38,886 nt of DNA from Haliscomenobacter sp. (GCF_016718685.1 NZ_JADKCX010000056.1:1-38886), one strand, 5' to 3'. Counted from the stretch's first letter, positions 1-7,848 are shown. A program made the numbers and translations. Notes: generated from the letters alone by a model not told the origin.

Positions 1-349
1 AATCAATTTGCCTTTGTAATTTATCTCTACGCAATCCAATAATCGTCACCTTCACACAAAAGTGCAATGTATTTTCCATTACATCGTTGAAGGGTATCGA
101 TAAAATTCATATTCATACCCAAGTTTTGTTCTCTATCAATCAACCTGATGATGCCTGGGTACTTTTGTTGATAAGTTATACAAATAGCTTTGGTTTGATC
201 AGTGGAACAGTCATTGGAGATCAACAATTCCAATGAAAAATTTACTTGTTGTGATACCACGCCTTCAATGGCTTGTGCTATGTATGATCCATGATTATAT
301 GTAATCATGCATACGAAACCAGGAATGAAGGATATTCATTTGTATTCAT
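1..349 (-). pseudogene. Family 2 glycosyltransferase, 5' part, frameshifted and cut by window edge
   Basis: The longest open piece (27-308) begins MITYNHGSYIAQAIEGV and carries the GT-A nucleotide-sugar fold signature: ISNDCSTDQT, then a GDDYW motif in which the acidic residues bind the metal and sugar nucleotide. The natural start is probably the ATG at 347-349 (MNTNEYPS), which is one frame away from the PGFVCMITYNH stretch. At the other end the frame stops at 27-29, but a shifted frame continues as DKLQRQID, the usual continuation of this family, up to the window edge. So at least two single-base shifts break it. It follows the flippase remnant on the same strand, as in a cell-surface polysaccharide cluster. 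The product would transfer a sugar on the cytoplasmic side of the inner membrane. Whether the damage is decay or poor sequence cannot be decided here. Confidence 0.7.
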
Positions 350-383
350 TGCAAAGCTTCAGAGGTATGTAAATAAATTGCAT

Positions 384-1841
384 TCATTGCCGCTTATCTG
401 GGTTTAATTGGTTGAAAATTAATGCTAAGGTTTGACTAATAAGTTGATAAGTGTTTGGCTGTAGAACGAACATAACCAATAAAAAGTAAATGATATACAA
501 TAAACTACTGATTAAAATTGTCCAGAAATGATAAATGTTAATAGCATTGATGAATCCAAAATAATGGAATGTTCCTATGAAAATGAGCGTAACCAAAAAA
601 TATTTACTGGTGAGTATCAGGTATTTTCCAACCCTATATTTGATAGCTCTTTTTAAAAAAATTAGATTGAGGATCAACATAAAAAGGTAGGACATAGACA
701 GTGAAACCAAAAATGACCAGATATCAAAGTAATAGGCAATAACAAACGTAGGAATCAAGCATAATTTTTTAAAATTTCTACATAAAAAAGTCTCTTCCAT
801 TACCTCGCGCCTGAATGATGCTTAATGCCAAGGAACTAATAGGATAAACAAACCAGATTATGGCAAGCAACTTCTAATAATTCGCTGCTGTATCCATTGT
901 AGCGAAAAGCAGCGTAAAGCGAAATTAGCATTAATGATTGCGATTCCAGTGATTAAAAATAGCCCAAACATATTAAATTGTAATATCTTTCCCATAACTT
1001 TAGAACCAATTCATCATTTTCAATTATTGTAGAAAAATATGGAAAAAGGACGCCAATTATACTCGTTGAAGATACGTTTCTTACCATGTTGTCCATCTGT
1101 TGAGCTCTAGAATAAAAACCAAGTATGGACAAATTAAAAACCTTAGGAATAATAAATGTATCAATTCTGGTAAATACTACATTTGATACATTGGATAAAA
1201 AAACATACCTGCTGTAATTCATAATCTCACGAATGGAACTGAGTCGAAAATAAAACAACGGGTGCCATTTTGTTATAAAAAAATTAATCACAACAGTACT
1301 GGCTGATATCAAAAGAACTTGTAGCATCAAACTCCATATTCCCCAGCCAGAATAAGCCAGTTTAACGGTAACTGAGCCAACAAAAATGGTAGTGATTGCA
1401 TTTCTAAGGGCCTGTTGTTTGAATAACATTTTTTTTTGCACTAAAGCGGAAGGAACCACATTCAGTGAGCCAAATAGAATCCCTAGAACACTTACCCTAA
1501 AATATTGTGTTAACTGGTATTCTTGGTAGTACGCTGCAATTAAGGGAGCTGTAAAATAGACAATTAGGCAAAGGAGTAGGCCTACGCCTAAACTCAAAAA
1601 GAAAATGGTGGATAGCTGTTGTTGATCTACATGTTGTTTCTGAACAATAGCTGATCCTAGTCCGAAATCCTGAAAGATGAGAGCGATAGAACTTACCGCA
1701 ACAATCAAGCCGATAAATCCATAATCTGTTGGATGTAAAATTCAGCTTAATAGCCGATAACCAATAAATTTGAAATTACACTTGATAAGCGCGATATAAT
1801 CCCAAAGCAAATGTTTTAGTACCATATTTACCGCGCATCAT
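384..1841 (-). pseudogene. Wzx/MOP-family polysaccharide flippase, broken by several frameshifts
   Basis: Pieces of one membrane protein lie in order on the minus strand. Around 1841-1709 are short frames including LHPTDYGFIGLI. An open stretch of 251 residues at 953-1708 starts with IVAVSSIALIFQDFGLGSA, typical of the PF13440/polysaccharide-export family. Bases 801-952 encode recognisable text in two frames (LFLITGIAIINA, then IWFVYPISSLALSIIQARG). A 138-residue hydrophobic C-terminal part lies at 384-800. The full span of about 1458 bases equals about 486 codons, the normal family length, so nothing large is missing. I count at least five frame changes or stops. An intact protein would flip lipid-linked oligosaccharide across the inner membrane, fitting the adjacent glycosyltransferase. 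Confidence 0.75.
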
Positions 1842-2088
1842 GCTAACCTACACGTTCAATGCGACTGCAATGATAAGGAATAGAAATGAGGCTAAAAATA
1901 AATCTACGCATGGCAAGTCAAAAGCAGCTGTCCCGCGCAAGGTATAGTGTGATTTTGAAGCAAGCCAACGGTTTTAATGGGATGAGTAAACAACAACTTG
2001 TCACCAAAAATCCATTTCTGCGTCAAGCAACGTACTAATCCTGTACAACCAAAACCAACCATCACCCGTTATTGCTAAAAATCGTTCC

Positions 2089-2802
2089 ATGTACAAATCA
2101 TCCCTTTTCTTTTCCTTATTGTTTGGATTAACCTTACTCTCAAGTAGCCTATCCGCAAACCCGCCCAGTCATGAAGCCTGGGACGCGCTGTTGAAAAAAT
2201 ACGTCTCAGCAACGGGCAAGGTCAATTACAAAGGCATCAAAGCCGACAAAACCAAGTTGGAGGATTACCTCAAAACCCTGAGCAGTGATGCCCCCGAAGC
2301 ATCCTGGAGCAAGCCTGAACAGATGGCCTATTGGATCAATGCCTACAATGCCTTCACCGTTAAGTTGATTGTAGACAATTATCCCCTCGCCAGCATCAAT
2401 AAGTTGCACGGCGGCAAACCCTGGGACCACAAATGGATCAAAATTGGCGGCAAAACCTACTCCCTCAACAACATCGAGAACGACATCTTGCGTCCCCAAT
2501 TCAAGGACGCCCGCATCCACTTTGCGGTAAACTGCGCAGCCAAATCCTGCCCGCCTTTGCTCAATACGGCCTGGACGGCCAGCAACCTCAACGCCAATCT
2601 GGATGCCCAAGCCAAAAAATTCATCAACAACACTGCATTCAATAAGTTAAGCACCAAAAAAGTAGAGGTTTCCAAAATCTTTGAATGGTACGCTGAAGAT
2701 TTTGGCAAAATCATCGACTTCATCAACAAGTACGCCACCACCAAAGTTAGCACCAAAGCTAAAGTGAGTTACGTGGAGTACGATTGGGCGCTAAATGAAT
2801 GA
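2089..2802 (+). CDS. Secreted DUF547 domain protein
   Basis: A 237-residue protein with a clear Sec signal peptide (hydrophobic segment about residues 5-20, ending ...SLSANP), so it is periplasmic or secreted. The rest matches the DUF547 family (PF04784): the conserved blocks WINAYNAFTVKLIV (about residue 85) and IHFAVNCAAKSCPPL (about residue 145) are both present. DUF547 proteins are widespread in Bacteroidota and Proteobacteria. Their biochemical role is not established to my knowledge; the invariant Asn, His and Cys residues suggest a papain-like fold, which is inference. It starts at ATG, is intact, and ends in a palindromic intergenic element. It stands alone, with no operon partner. 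Confidence 0.85.
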   Translation: MYKSSLFFSLLFGLTLLSSSLSANPPSHEAWDALLKKYVSATGKVNYKGIKADKTKLEDYLKTLSSDAPEASWSKPEQMAYWINAYNAFTVKLIVDNYPLASINKLHGGKPWDHKWIKIGGKTYSLNNIENDILRPQFKDARIHFAVNCAAKSCPPLLNTAWTASNLNANLDAQAKKFINNTAFNKLSTKKVEVSKIFEWYAEDFGKIIDFINKYATTKVSTKAKVSYVEYDWALNE

Positions 2803-2892
2803 TGAGTTAGGAGTTATGAGTTATTTTTCTTTCGGCAGATTTGATGAGAAAATGGGATTATTCGTCAATCGTCATAATTCATAACTCATCAT
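2800..2892. repeat. Intergenic hairpin of GAGTTATGAG-type words
   Basis: The left arm starting TGATGAGTTAGGAGTTATGA (2800-2824) pairs imperfectly with the right arm ATAATTCATAACTCATCAT (2874-2892). The arm contains a short tandem word. The loop holds ATTATTCGTCAATCGTCAT (2857-2875), which recurs exactly near 12325-12343. It starts at the stop codon of the DUF547 gene and could act as a terminator, but there is no strong T-run. Confidence 0.7.
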
Positions 2893-2910
2893 TATATTTA
2901 CTTAGCTTCG

Positions 2911-2930
2911 TGTGTAAATCAACTTACACA
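2911..2930. promoter_or_regulatory. Candidate operator palindrome at the start of the sugar porter gene
   Basis: TGTGTAA, six bases, TTACACA: a perfect 7-base inverted repeat whose last base is the A of the porter start codon. Its position and the nearby arabinose locus with an NrtR/AraR-type regulator make it a candidate operator. A weaker related site (TGTAA-N3-TAACA, 18349-18361) lies upstream of the ribulokinase gene. Assignment to the regulator is inference. Confidence 0.4.
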
Positions 2931-4258
2931 TGAATCGCAAAATAATAGTTTGGTCGGTCACTGTTGCACTGGGTGGCTTTTTGTTTGGTCTGGATACGGC
3001 CGTTATCTCCGGGGCGGAGCAAGCCATTCAAAAACTCTGGTCGCTGAATGATTTTTGGCACGGCACCGCTGTCGCCATGGCTTTGTATGGCACCGTTTTT
3101 GGCGCGGCGCTGGGCGGCTGGCCCAGTGATGCCATTGGCCGCAAACGAACCTTGTTTTGGATTGGCATTATGTATTTTGTATCGGCGCTGGGTTCTGCGC
3201 TGGCTACCGATGTAAATACCTTTATGGTGTTTCGCTTCATAGGAGGCCTGGGCGTAGGTGCTTCTTCGGTAGCTGCGCCGCTCTACATATCCGAAATTTC
3301 ACCCGCCAAATCGAGGGGGCAACTGGTGGCCATTTTCCAATTCAACATCGTCTTGGGGATATTGATCGCTTATGTCAGCAACTATGCCTTGCAGGGCATT
3401 GGAGGTGAAGATGCCTGGCGCTGGATGCTCGGGGTTGTCTCCATTCCCTCGGTTGCCTTTATTGTTTTTGTGCTTTTTGTACCCGAAAGCCCACGTTGGT
3501 TAATCGTCAAACGCAATGAGGAAGTAGAAGCCCGCAAAGTTTTGGCCATCATCAATCCGGGAATGGTGGATGAATCCGTGGCCGCCATTCGTGCATCCGT
3601 GCACCAAGAATTAGGAACTAAGGTGGAGCGCTTTTTTTCCAGAAAATACAGTTGGCCCATTTTGTTGGCCTTTTTATTTGCGCTCTTCAATCAGGTATCG
3701 GGCATCAACGCGGTGATTTATTACGCGCCGCGCATTTTTAAACTTGCTGGACAAGAAGCAAGTACCGCGCTGCTCTCTTCTGCCGGGATCGGCTTGATCA
3801 ACCTGGTGTTTACCCTGATCGGGGTTACGTTGATTGATCGTTTTGGCCGCAAGTTTTTGATGTACATCGGTTCGATTGGGTACATCATTTCTTTGTCCTT
3901 GATTGCCAATGCCTTTTTCTCAGAAAACTATGCAGGCATCACTTATTTCCTGTTTGCCTTTATTGCTGCGCACGCCATTGGACAAGGTGCGGTAATTTGG
4001 GTTTTTATTTCTGAAATTTTCCCCAATCAGGTGCGTGCGGCCGGGCAGTCTTTTGGCAGTTTCACCCACTGGATTTTTGCGGCACTCATCGCCAATGTAT
4101 TCCCTCTTTTTGCCAATGACAGCAGTAGTGGAACGGGTTCCATTTTTCTCTTTTTCACGGCCATGATGGTGCTGCAATTGTTGTTTGTGGCGTTTATGAT
4201 GCCGGAGACCAAAGGGGTGTCTTTGGAGGATATGGAAAAGCGGATTGTGGGGCATTGA
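2930..4258 (+). CDS. MFS sugar porter, arabinose/xylose H+ symporter type
   Basis: A 442-residue protein of the major facilitator sugar-porter family (XylE/AraE/GLUT type). It has about twelve hydrophobic segments. The loop 2-3 motif appears as SDAIGRKR and the loop 8-9 counterpart as IDRFGRKF. The family signature PESPRWL is near residue 185, QVSGINAVIYYAPRIF near 260, and PETKG at the C-terminus. Such proteins import pentoses or hexoses across the inner membrane with protons. The QVSGINAV-YYAP helix is part of the sugar site. The length fits (family about 450-490). With the arabinose catabolic locus 8-15 kb away, L-arabinose is a reasonable substrate guess, but xylose or glucose cannot be excluded. 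A palindrome overlaps the start codon and may be its operator. Confidence 0.9.
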   Translation: MNRKIIVWSVTVALGGFLFGLDTAVISGAEQAIQKLWSLNDFWHGTAVAMALYGTVFGAALGGWPSDAIGRKRTLFWIGIMYFVSALGSALATDVNTFMVFRFIGGLGVGASSVAAPLYISEISPAKSRGQLVAIFQFNIVLGILIAYVSNYALQGIGGEDAWRWMLGVVSIPSVAFIVFVLFVPESPRWLIVKRNEEVEARKVLAIINPGMVDESVAAIRASVHQELGTKVERFFSRKYSWPILLAFLFALFNQVSGINAVIYYAPRIFKLAGQEASTALLSSAGIGLINLVFTLIGVTLIDRFGRKFLMYIGSIGYIISLSLIANAFFSENYAGITYFLFAFIAAHAIGQGAVIWVFISEIFPNQVRAAGQSFGSFTHWIFAALIANVFPLFANDSSSGTGSIFLFFTAMMVLQLLFVAFMMPETKGVSLEDMEKRIVGH

Positions 4259-4261
4259 GGA

Positions 4262-4303
4262 TTTGTTTGGTCATGGATTGAATTCAATCCATGACCAAAC
4301 AAA
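4262..4303. terminator. Perfect 42-base palindrome after the sugar porter gene
   Basis: The left arm TTTGTTTGGTCATGGATTGAA (4262-4282) is followed with no spacer by its exact reverse complement (4283-4303), centred on an EcoRI-like GAATTC. It begins three bases after the porter stop codon. The RNA would form a hairpin with A/U-rich base, consistent with a terminator. Perfect 21+21 symmetry without a loop is more than a terminator needs. Confidence 0.65.
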
Positions 4304-4346
4304 AACCTTGCGTTTGATGGATAAAACTGATATTTTTGTGGAATAA

Positions 4347-4586
4347 AATGTAGATTATGGTAGACACTTCGTTTTCTTTGATACAGTTTCTGTTAACTAT
4401 CTTACTGATGAGGAAGGTAAGAAAACAGGAGTAGTCATCCCCATTGCTGATTGGTTGGAAATAAAAGCGGTTTTAGAACTTGAAGCGTTAAAGCAGAAGT
4501 TAAAAAAGGCATTCAAGGATGTTGAGGCCATAGAAAGAGGAGAATTGCCAGAAGTAACTTTAAATCAGTTTTTAAATGAGCTTTAA
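4347..4586 (+). pseudogene. Antitoxin of a type II toxin-antitoxin pair, start codon lost
   Basis: An open frame of 79 codons, too short and start-less to be listed by simple ORF finders. It reads VSVNYLTDEEGKKTGVVIPI, then ADWLEIKAVLELEALKQKL and a C-terminal acidic tail ending LNQFLNEL. This pattern (an N-terminal 'tells and integrates' beta strand, IPI-W, then a charged helix) is seen in small RelB/Phd-like antitoxins of Bacteroidota. No ATG, GTG or TTG lies in frame between the upstream stop (4344-4346) and the conserved part. The ATG at 4357 is out of frame, so the N-terminus seems frameshifted. Its last codons overlap a RelE-like start in the usual antitoxin-toxin arrangement. Identification is from memory of the family, not a search. 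Confidence 0.5.
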
Positions 4587-4626
4587 AGTAGTGCTTACTC
4601 CAGATTTTCAAAAAGATACTAATTAA
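4576..4626 (+). pseudogene. RelE/ParE-type toxin, only the first 16 codons remain
   Basis: ATG at 4576 overlaps the antitoxin stop by 11 bases and reads MSFKVVLTPDFQKDT before a stop. This closely resembles the N-terminus of RelE/ParE toxins, where the 'VxxTpxFxKdxKrL' strand-helix opens the ribonuclease or gyrase-binding fold. The rest of the toxin (normally about 90-100 residues) is absent. Bases 4627-4726 instead contain another open tail in a third frame (YDSVSNSKLEPLVESIREEI, ending GEEE and TAA about 4724) of unknown origin, suggesting a deletion joined two unrelated ends. No active toxin can be made. Confidence 0.5.
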
Positions 4627-4726
4627 CAATATATGATAAATCAGAATACGATTCTGTGTCAAATTCAAAACTTGAACCACTTGTTGAATCTATTCGAGAG
4701 GAGATAGCTGGAGAAGAAGAATAATC

Positions 4727-5299
4727 ATGCCCTACCTCCACCACACCCTCTTCCTCGACCGCGACGGAGTCATCAATGAACGACTCCCCGGCGACTACGT
4801 AACCCACTGGGAGGAATTTCAGTTCACCCCGCGTGCTTTGGAAGCGCTGGCCTTTTTTTCCACCTGTTTCCATCGCATCGTGGTGGTGACCAATCAGCAA
4901 GGCATTGGCAAAGGAAAAATGAGCGTGGCGCAGTTGGCGGAAATTCACGAGAAGATGGTATTGGAAATTCAGCAGTCTGGCGGGCGGATCGACGCGGTAT
5001 ATTACTGCCCCGACCTCTCCAGCGAGCCCAACAATTGCCGCAAACCCGGCAGTGGCATGGCGTTGATGGCTAAAAACGAATTCCCGGAAATTGACTTTCA
5101 GCGTGCTGTGATGGTGGGCGATTCGGTGTCCGACATTGCATTTGGCCAAAACCTGGGCATGTCCACCGTGTTGATTGAAGGCAAAATGGATGAAGTCTCC
5201 AAGTTGGAACAGGCACTGAGCAGTGGCTTACGCATCGATCTGCGTTTTGAATCCCTGTGGGAATTTGCCGCTGAACTTATGAAAACTCAACCTCGGTAG
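4727..5299 (+). CDS. HAD-superfamily IIIA phosphatase, GmhB-like
   Basis: A 190-residue protein of the histidinol-phosphatase / D-glycero-manno-heptose-1,7-bisphosphate 7-phosphatase group. HAD motif I is LFLDRDGVIN, with nucleophile D11 and acid/base D13. Motif II is VVVTNQQGIGKG, motif III lies near CRKPGSGM, and motif IV is MVGDSVSDI. It would hydrolyse a sugar bisphosphate in the cytosol, usually for ADP-heptose synthesis. The zinc loop of this family normally has C-x-H and C-x-C ligands. Here it reads CPDLSSEPNNCRKP, with only two of the four ligands, so zinc binding and the exact substrate are doubtful. The 3' end overlaps the convergent DUF2027 gene by 23 bases. Confidence 0.8.
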   Translation: MPYLHHTLFLDRDGVINERLPGDYVTHWEEFQFTPRALEALAFFSTCFHRIVVVTNQQGIGKGKMSVAQLAEIHEKMVLEIQQSGGRIDAVYYCPDLSSEPNNCRKPGSGMALMAKNEFPEIDFQRAVMVGDSVSDIAFGQNLGMSTVLIEGKMDEVSKLEQALSSGLRIDLRFESLWEFAAELMKTQPR

Positions 5300-6358
5300 C
5301 CCCATACCCATAACGAGCGTGGTACTCGTTTTTGAACGTTTTGACATGTGGGTGTTGCATTAAAATGGTCGCAATGGCATTTTTCAATTTACCTTCTCCC
5401 ACGCCATGGATGATGAACACCCGATCCACCCCAACCCTTACCGCCTGATCCAGGTATTGCTCAAAGTGACGTATTTGCAGGTTTAAGATATCTGAGTTGT
5501 TGAGTTTGCGTTGGTCTTTTACCAGGTTTTCCACGTGCAGATCCAATTCGGGATTGAATTCAGCCATTTGTTTCACCTCGTGTTTGGGTTCACTATGGTG
5601 GTGAATGATCTTGGATTGTGGCTGGATGTTGCGCTCGGTATAGGATTTGAGGTCTTCGGCGCTTGCTTCTTTTTCGTCTGCCAGTTCCAGCTCATGTTTT
5701 TCAAAAATGCGGAAATGATGCACCGGGCGATCCAAAAATGGCGCGGTGATAACTTTCGTAAAAAATGTTTTGGCCTTGATGTTCAGCTCTTTTTTCAACT
5801 TTTTGCCCCCTTCATCGGTCAACAAACGCCAACATTCCATCTCTACCGAGGGGCTGTCGTTCAATTGATCAAACCACATTTCACCAATGCGTTCGTAGTG
5901 TAGGCCATTGAGTTTGCTGCTGTGCTCCAACACGGCTCTTTTGCCCATGAACAAGGTGAAATTGTACACCACATCCATCCGGGTATCGTTGATCACGTAG
6001 ATCAGGTATTTTTCAGGAGAGCCATCTTCTTTGTAAATGGGGTCAAAAGCCAACTGGATGCCCATACTTTTGATGATGGCGTATTGAGCATTGCCTGCTT
6101 TAACGGGCACGCCCACCGCAGGAGGTACATGCCGCGGAGGCGGTGGCGGGATGTTCATTTGGGGTTTGGGCTTGCCTTTCATCGGTTGTGCAGCGGCCAC
6201 GTATTGTGCGGCTGGAACGACGTTTTCAATGTTAACCGGAATTTCCATGTCGTCGCCAGTGATCCTGACATTGAGCGTTTCTGCGTCGAGCAAAGAAACG
6301 ACCGTACCTTCATCACCAGTATGAATAAATTTTACCTTTGTACCTATTGAAAACGCAT
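5277..6358 (-). CDS. DUF2027 / Smr domain protein (start region frameshifted)
   Basis: The open frame 5277-6293 encodes 338 residues. An internal proline-rich linker (IPPPPPRHVPP) precedes a DUF2027 beta domain. A charged linker and a C-terminal Smr domain follow, with LDLHVENLV and VFIIHGVGEGKLKNAI. In MutS2 and related proteins this domain nicks or binds branched nucleic acid, or acts on RNA. Upstream of 6293 the same frame continues as FSIGTKVKFIHTGDEGTVVSLL, the usual N-terminal beta strand of the family, but lacks a start. The ATG at 6356-6358 would join it if the T4 run at about 6349-6353 were T5 (MRFSIGTKV). I therefore place the start at 6358 and suspect a one-base under-call. The role in the cell is unknown. 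Confidence 0.8.
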
Positions 6359-6370
6359 CGCTTGAAAGTT

Positions 6371-6505
6371 AAGGGTTTGGGGTTCGGGGGTTCGAAGGTT
6401 CGGGGGTTGAATTTTTCCATTCCTCGGTATTTTGTGCAATAACTGAGGGAATGAAAGGCCATCAACCCTCGAACTACGAACCCTCGAATCCCCGAAGCCT
6501 AAAAT
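6371..6505. repeat. GTTCG-word intergenic hairpin, copy 1
   Basis: The left arm (6371-6410) repeats GGGTTCG/AGGTTCG words. The right arm (6462-6505) is CGAACCC-type and pairs with it. The loop pairs further (ATTCCTCGGTA near 6419 against AACTGAGGGAAT near 6441), so the whole 135 bases can fold into one stem. It sits between divergent genes, so it is not simply a terminator. Confidence 0.75.
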
Positions 6506-6516
6506 TACTACTTCTT

Positions 6517-7166
6517 TTGGAAAATAAAATTTATTCCTGGCGTTGGCGTCTCGCGCAGTTTTGGAATTGCGCTGGTGGCGACGTTACCTGCGGCGATTGG
6601 ATTGGGAAGTGTATGTAGAAGACAAGCGACGGCATTGGCGCAAGGTCTTGAGACAGTTGGAAGTACAGCTTGCTCCGGGTGAACGGGCTTTGGACGCTGG
6701 TTGTGGTCCGGCGGGTATTTTCACCATTCTATCCGAACAAAAAGTGGATGCGCTGGATCCACTGCTGGAGGAATACGAAAAAAAACTGCCTGGATTTCAA
6801 CGTGATCAATTTCCTTACGTCCATTTCCAGCAGTTGATGCTAGAACAACTGGAGGTAAAAGAAACGTACGACCTGATTTTTTGTATGAATGCCATCAACC
6901 ATGTTGCTGACCTGGACTTGGCTTTGGGGCGTCTGGTTCAGGCTTTAAAACCCAATGGGACATTGGTGCTGAGCGTGGATGCACACCGGCATTCCTTTTT
7001 TAAATTCATTTTTCGGCTGATTCCGGGTGATGTGCTTCACCCGCAGCAGGATGATGTTGCAGACTACCAGCGTTTCTTGGGTGAAAAAGGCCTGCAAGTG
7101 GAAAAAATCTTGGTTTTAAAAAAAGGCTGGGTGTTTAATTATGTTGTTTTTAAGGCAAAAAATTAA
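6517..7166 (+). CDS. Class I SAM-dependent methyltransferase (N-terminus frameshifted)
   Basis: The main frame (6543-7166, 207 residues from a TTG) has the Rossmann motif I ALDAGCGPAGIF, an acidic D after strand 2 (DALDP), motif IV YDLIFCMNAINHV and post-IV LKPNGTLVLSVD. This is the ordinary layout of a UbiE/Coq5-like methyltransferase of unknown substrate. The natural N-terminus is in another frame: KIYSWRWRLAQFW runs into ELRWWRRYL if the GG at about 6558-6559 were GGG. The start would then be TTG at 6517. The W/R-rich amphipathic N-terminus may touch membrane or nucleic acid. A TACCTTTG element at 6333-6340 could be a promoter, with the GTTCG hairpin in the leader. The C-terminal half is short for a methyltransferase but complete. 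Confidence 0.75.
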
Positions 7167-7240
7167 ACCGCTGAACAGGGCAGCACACTCCACTGAGCGC
7201 CCTCTTTTCAACTTTTCAACCCTAAACTTTTCAACTTTTA

Positions 7241-7564
7241 TCACAACTCCATTTCCAGATTCAACTTTGCCGATTGCAATTCCGCCAACGCATGTTGATC
7301 TCCCACCTCTTTGGCAACTGCAATGCCTTTTTCATAGGTTGAAACGGCCTCAAGAAAAGCATCCTGCCGTTCGTACAGCTTGGCGAGGTGGTAAAATGCC
7401 CCAACGTAATTTGGGTCGTAGTCAAAAATTTGCTGGTAGTAGTGCAATGCCTCGGCATCATCACTCAGACCCTCGTACTCTTTGGCGAGGGCGTACAGCA
7501 CAAAGGTATCCGCAGGGCTTTCCTCCTGCATTTGCAACAGTTGAAGTAAACGATCACTGGACAT
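7241..7564 (-). CDS. Small TPR protein
   Basis: A 107-residue cytosolic protein made almost only of tetratricopeptide repeats. Helix pairs with A-x-L-x-x-Y spacing are visible at VLYALAKEYEGLSDDAEALH, then GAFYHLAKLYERQDAFLEAV, then an ALAELQSAK capping helix. TPRs mediate protein-protein contacts and there is no catalytic motif. It starts at ATG. The preceding gap before the methyltransferase stop (7167-7240) contains TTTTCAAC words on one side only, like half of the hairpin elements found elsewhere. It diverges from etfB across a 327-base gap, so a shared function with the ETF genes is possible but not shown. Confidence 0.75.
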   Translation of the reverse strand: MSSDRLLQLLQMQEESPADTFVLYALAKEYEGLSDDAEALHYYQQIFDYDPNYVGAFYHLAKLYERQDAFLEAVSTYEKGIAVAKEVGDQHALAELQSAKLNLEMEL

Positions 7565-7625
7565 AAACCATGAATGTTAATAGCGAGTCAAACTTTTTAC
7601 CCAAAAAGGAGTTAATAAGATGGTG

Positions 7626-7651
7626 CATTTTAGCGAATTTTCGCTAAAATG
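7626..7651. promoter_or_regulatory. Perfect inverted repeat in the TPR/etfB divergent region
   Basis: CATTTTAGCGA, ATTT, TCGCTAAAATG: an 11-base perfect inverted repeat with a 4-base centre, followed by a second small hairpin (TCGGC...GCCGA, about 7655-7670). It lies about 26 bases upstream of a TATCTTTG element. That position suits an operator for the etf promoter, but a terminator function is also possible. No regulator is assigned. Confidence 0.45.
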
Positions 7652-7676
7652 TTCTCGGCATTGCAGCCGAAAACCA

Positions 7677-7684
7677 TATCTTTG
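7677..7684 (+). promoter_or_regulatory. TAnnTTTG promoter element upstream of etfB
   Basis: TATCTTTG matches the Bacteroidota -7 consensus TAnnTTTG. Transcription would start near 7690, exactly where the inverted-repeat element begins, giving a leader of about 200 bases before etfB. Confidence 0.5.
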
Positions 7685-7689
7685 CCAAA

Positions 7690-7848
7690 GGAACAGAAAC
7701 TAAATCAGGTATCAAATTTGACTCGGCTATTTTTTTGATTTGTCAAGGCGCGAGGAAGGCGCATAACAGCGTTACGCAACTAACGAGCAACGCTGAAAAA
7801 TCAAAAAAGAGTCCAGTCAAATTTGGGAACTGATTTAGTTTCCGTTCC
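7690..7848. mobile_element. MITE-like element with long terminal inverted repeats in the etfB leader
   Basis: Arms of about 52 bases, GGAACAGAAACTAAATCAG... (7690-7741) and ...CTGATTTAGTTTCCGTTCC (about 7797-7848), are inverted copies with roughly 85% match. The 55-base centre (GGCGCGAGGAAGGCGCATAA, then GTTACGCAACTAACGAGCAACGC) is itself an imperfect palindrome. AAAG occurs on both outer edges (7687-7690 and 7849-7852), a possible short target duplication. There is no coding capacity. It looks like a non-autonomous insertion, though a large structured leader is the alternative. Confidence 0.5.

Noticed and set aside
2206..2610. Long open frame on the minus strand inside the DUF547 gene
   Set aside because: It mirrors the codon pattern of the real gene, has no recognisable motif and no separate start signal; it is a shadow.
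6333..6340. TACCTTTG as the methyltransferase promoter
   Set aside because: It lies inside the start region of the opposite-strand gene and 180 bases from the start. It is possible, but not listed as a feature.
5922..6350. Open plus-strand frames opposite the DUF2027/Smr gene
   Set aside because: They are antisense shadows of a gene with clear domain text.
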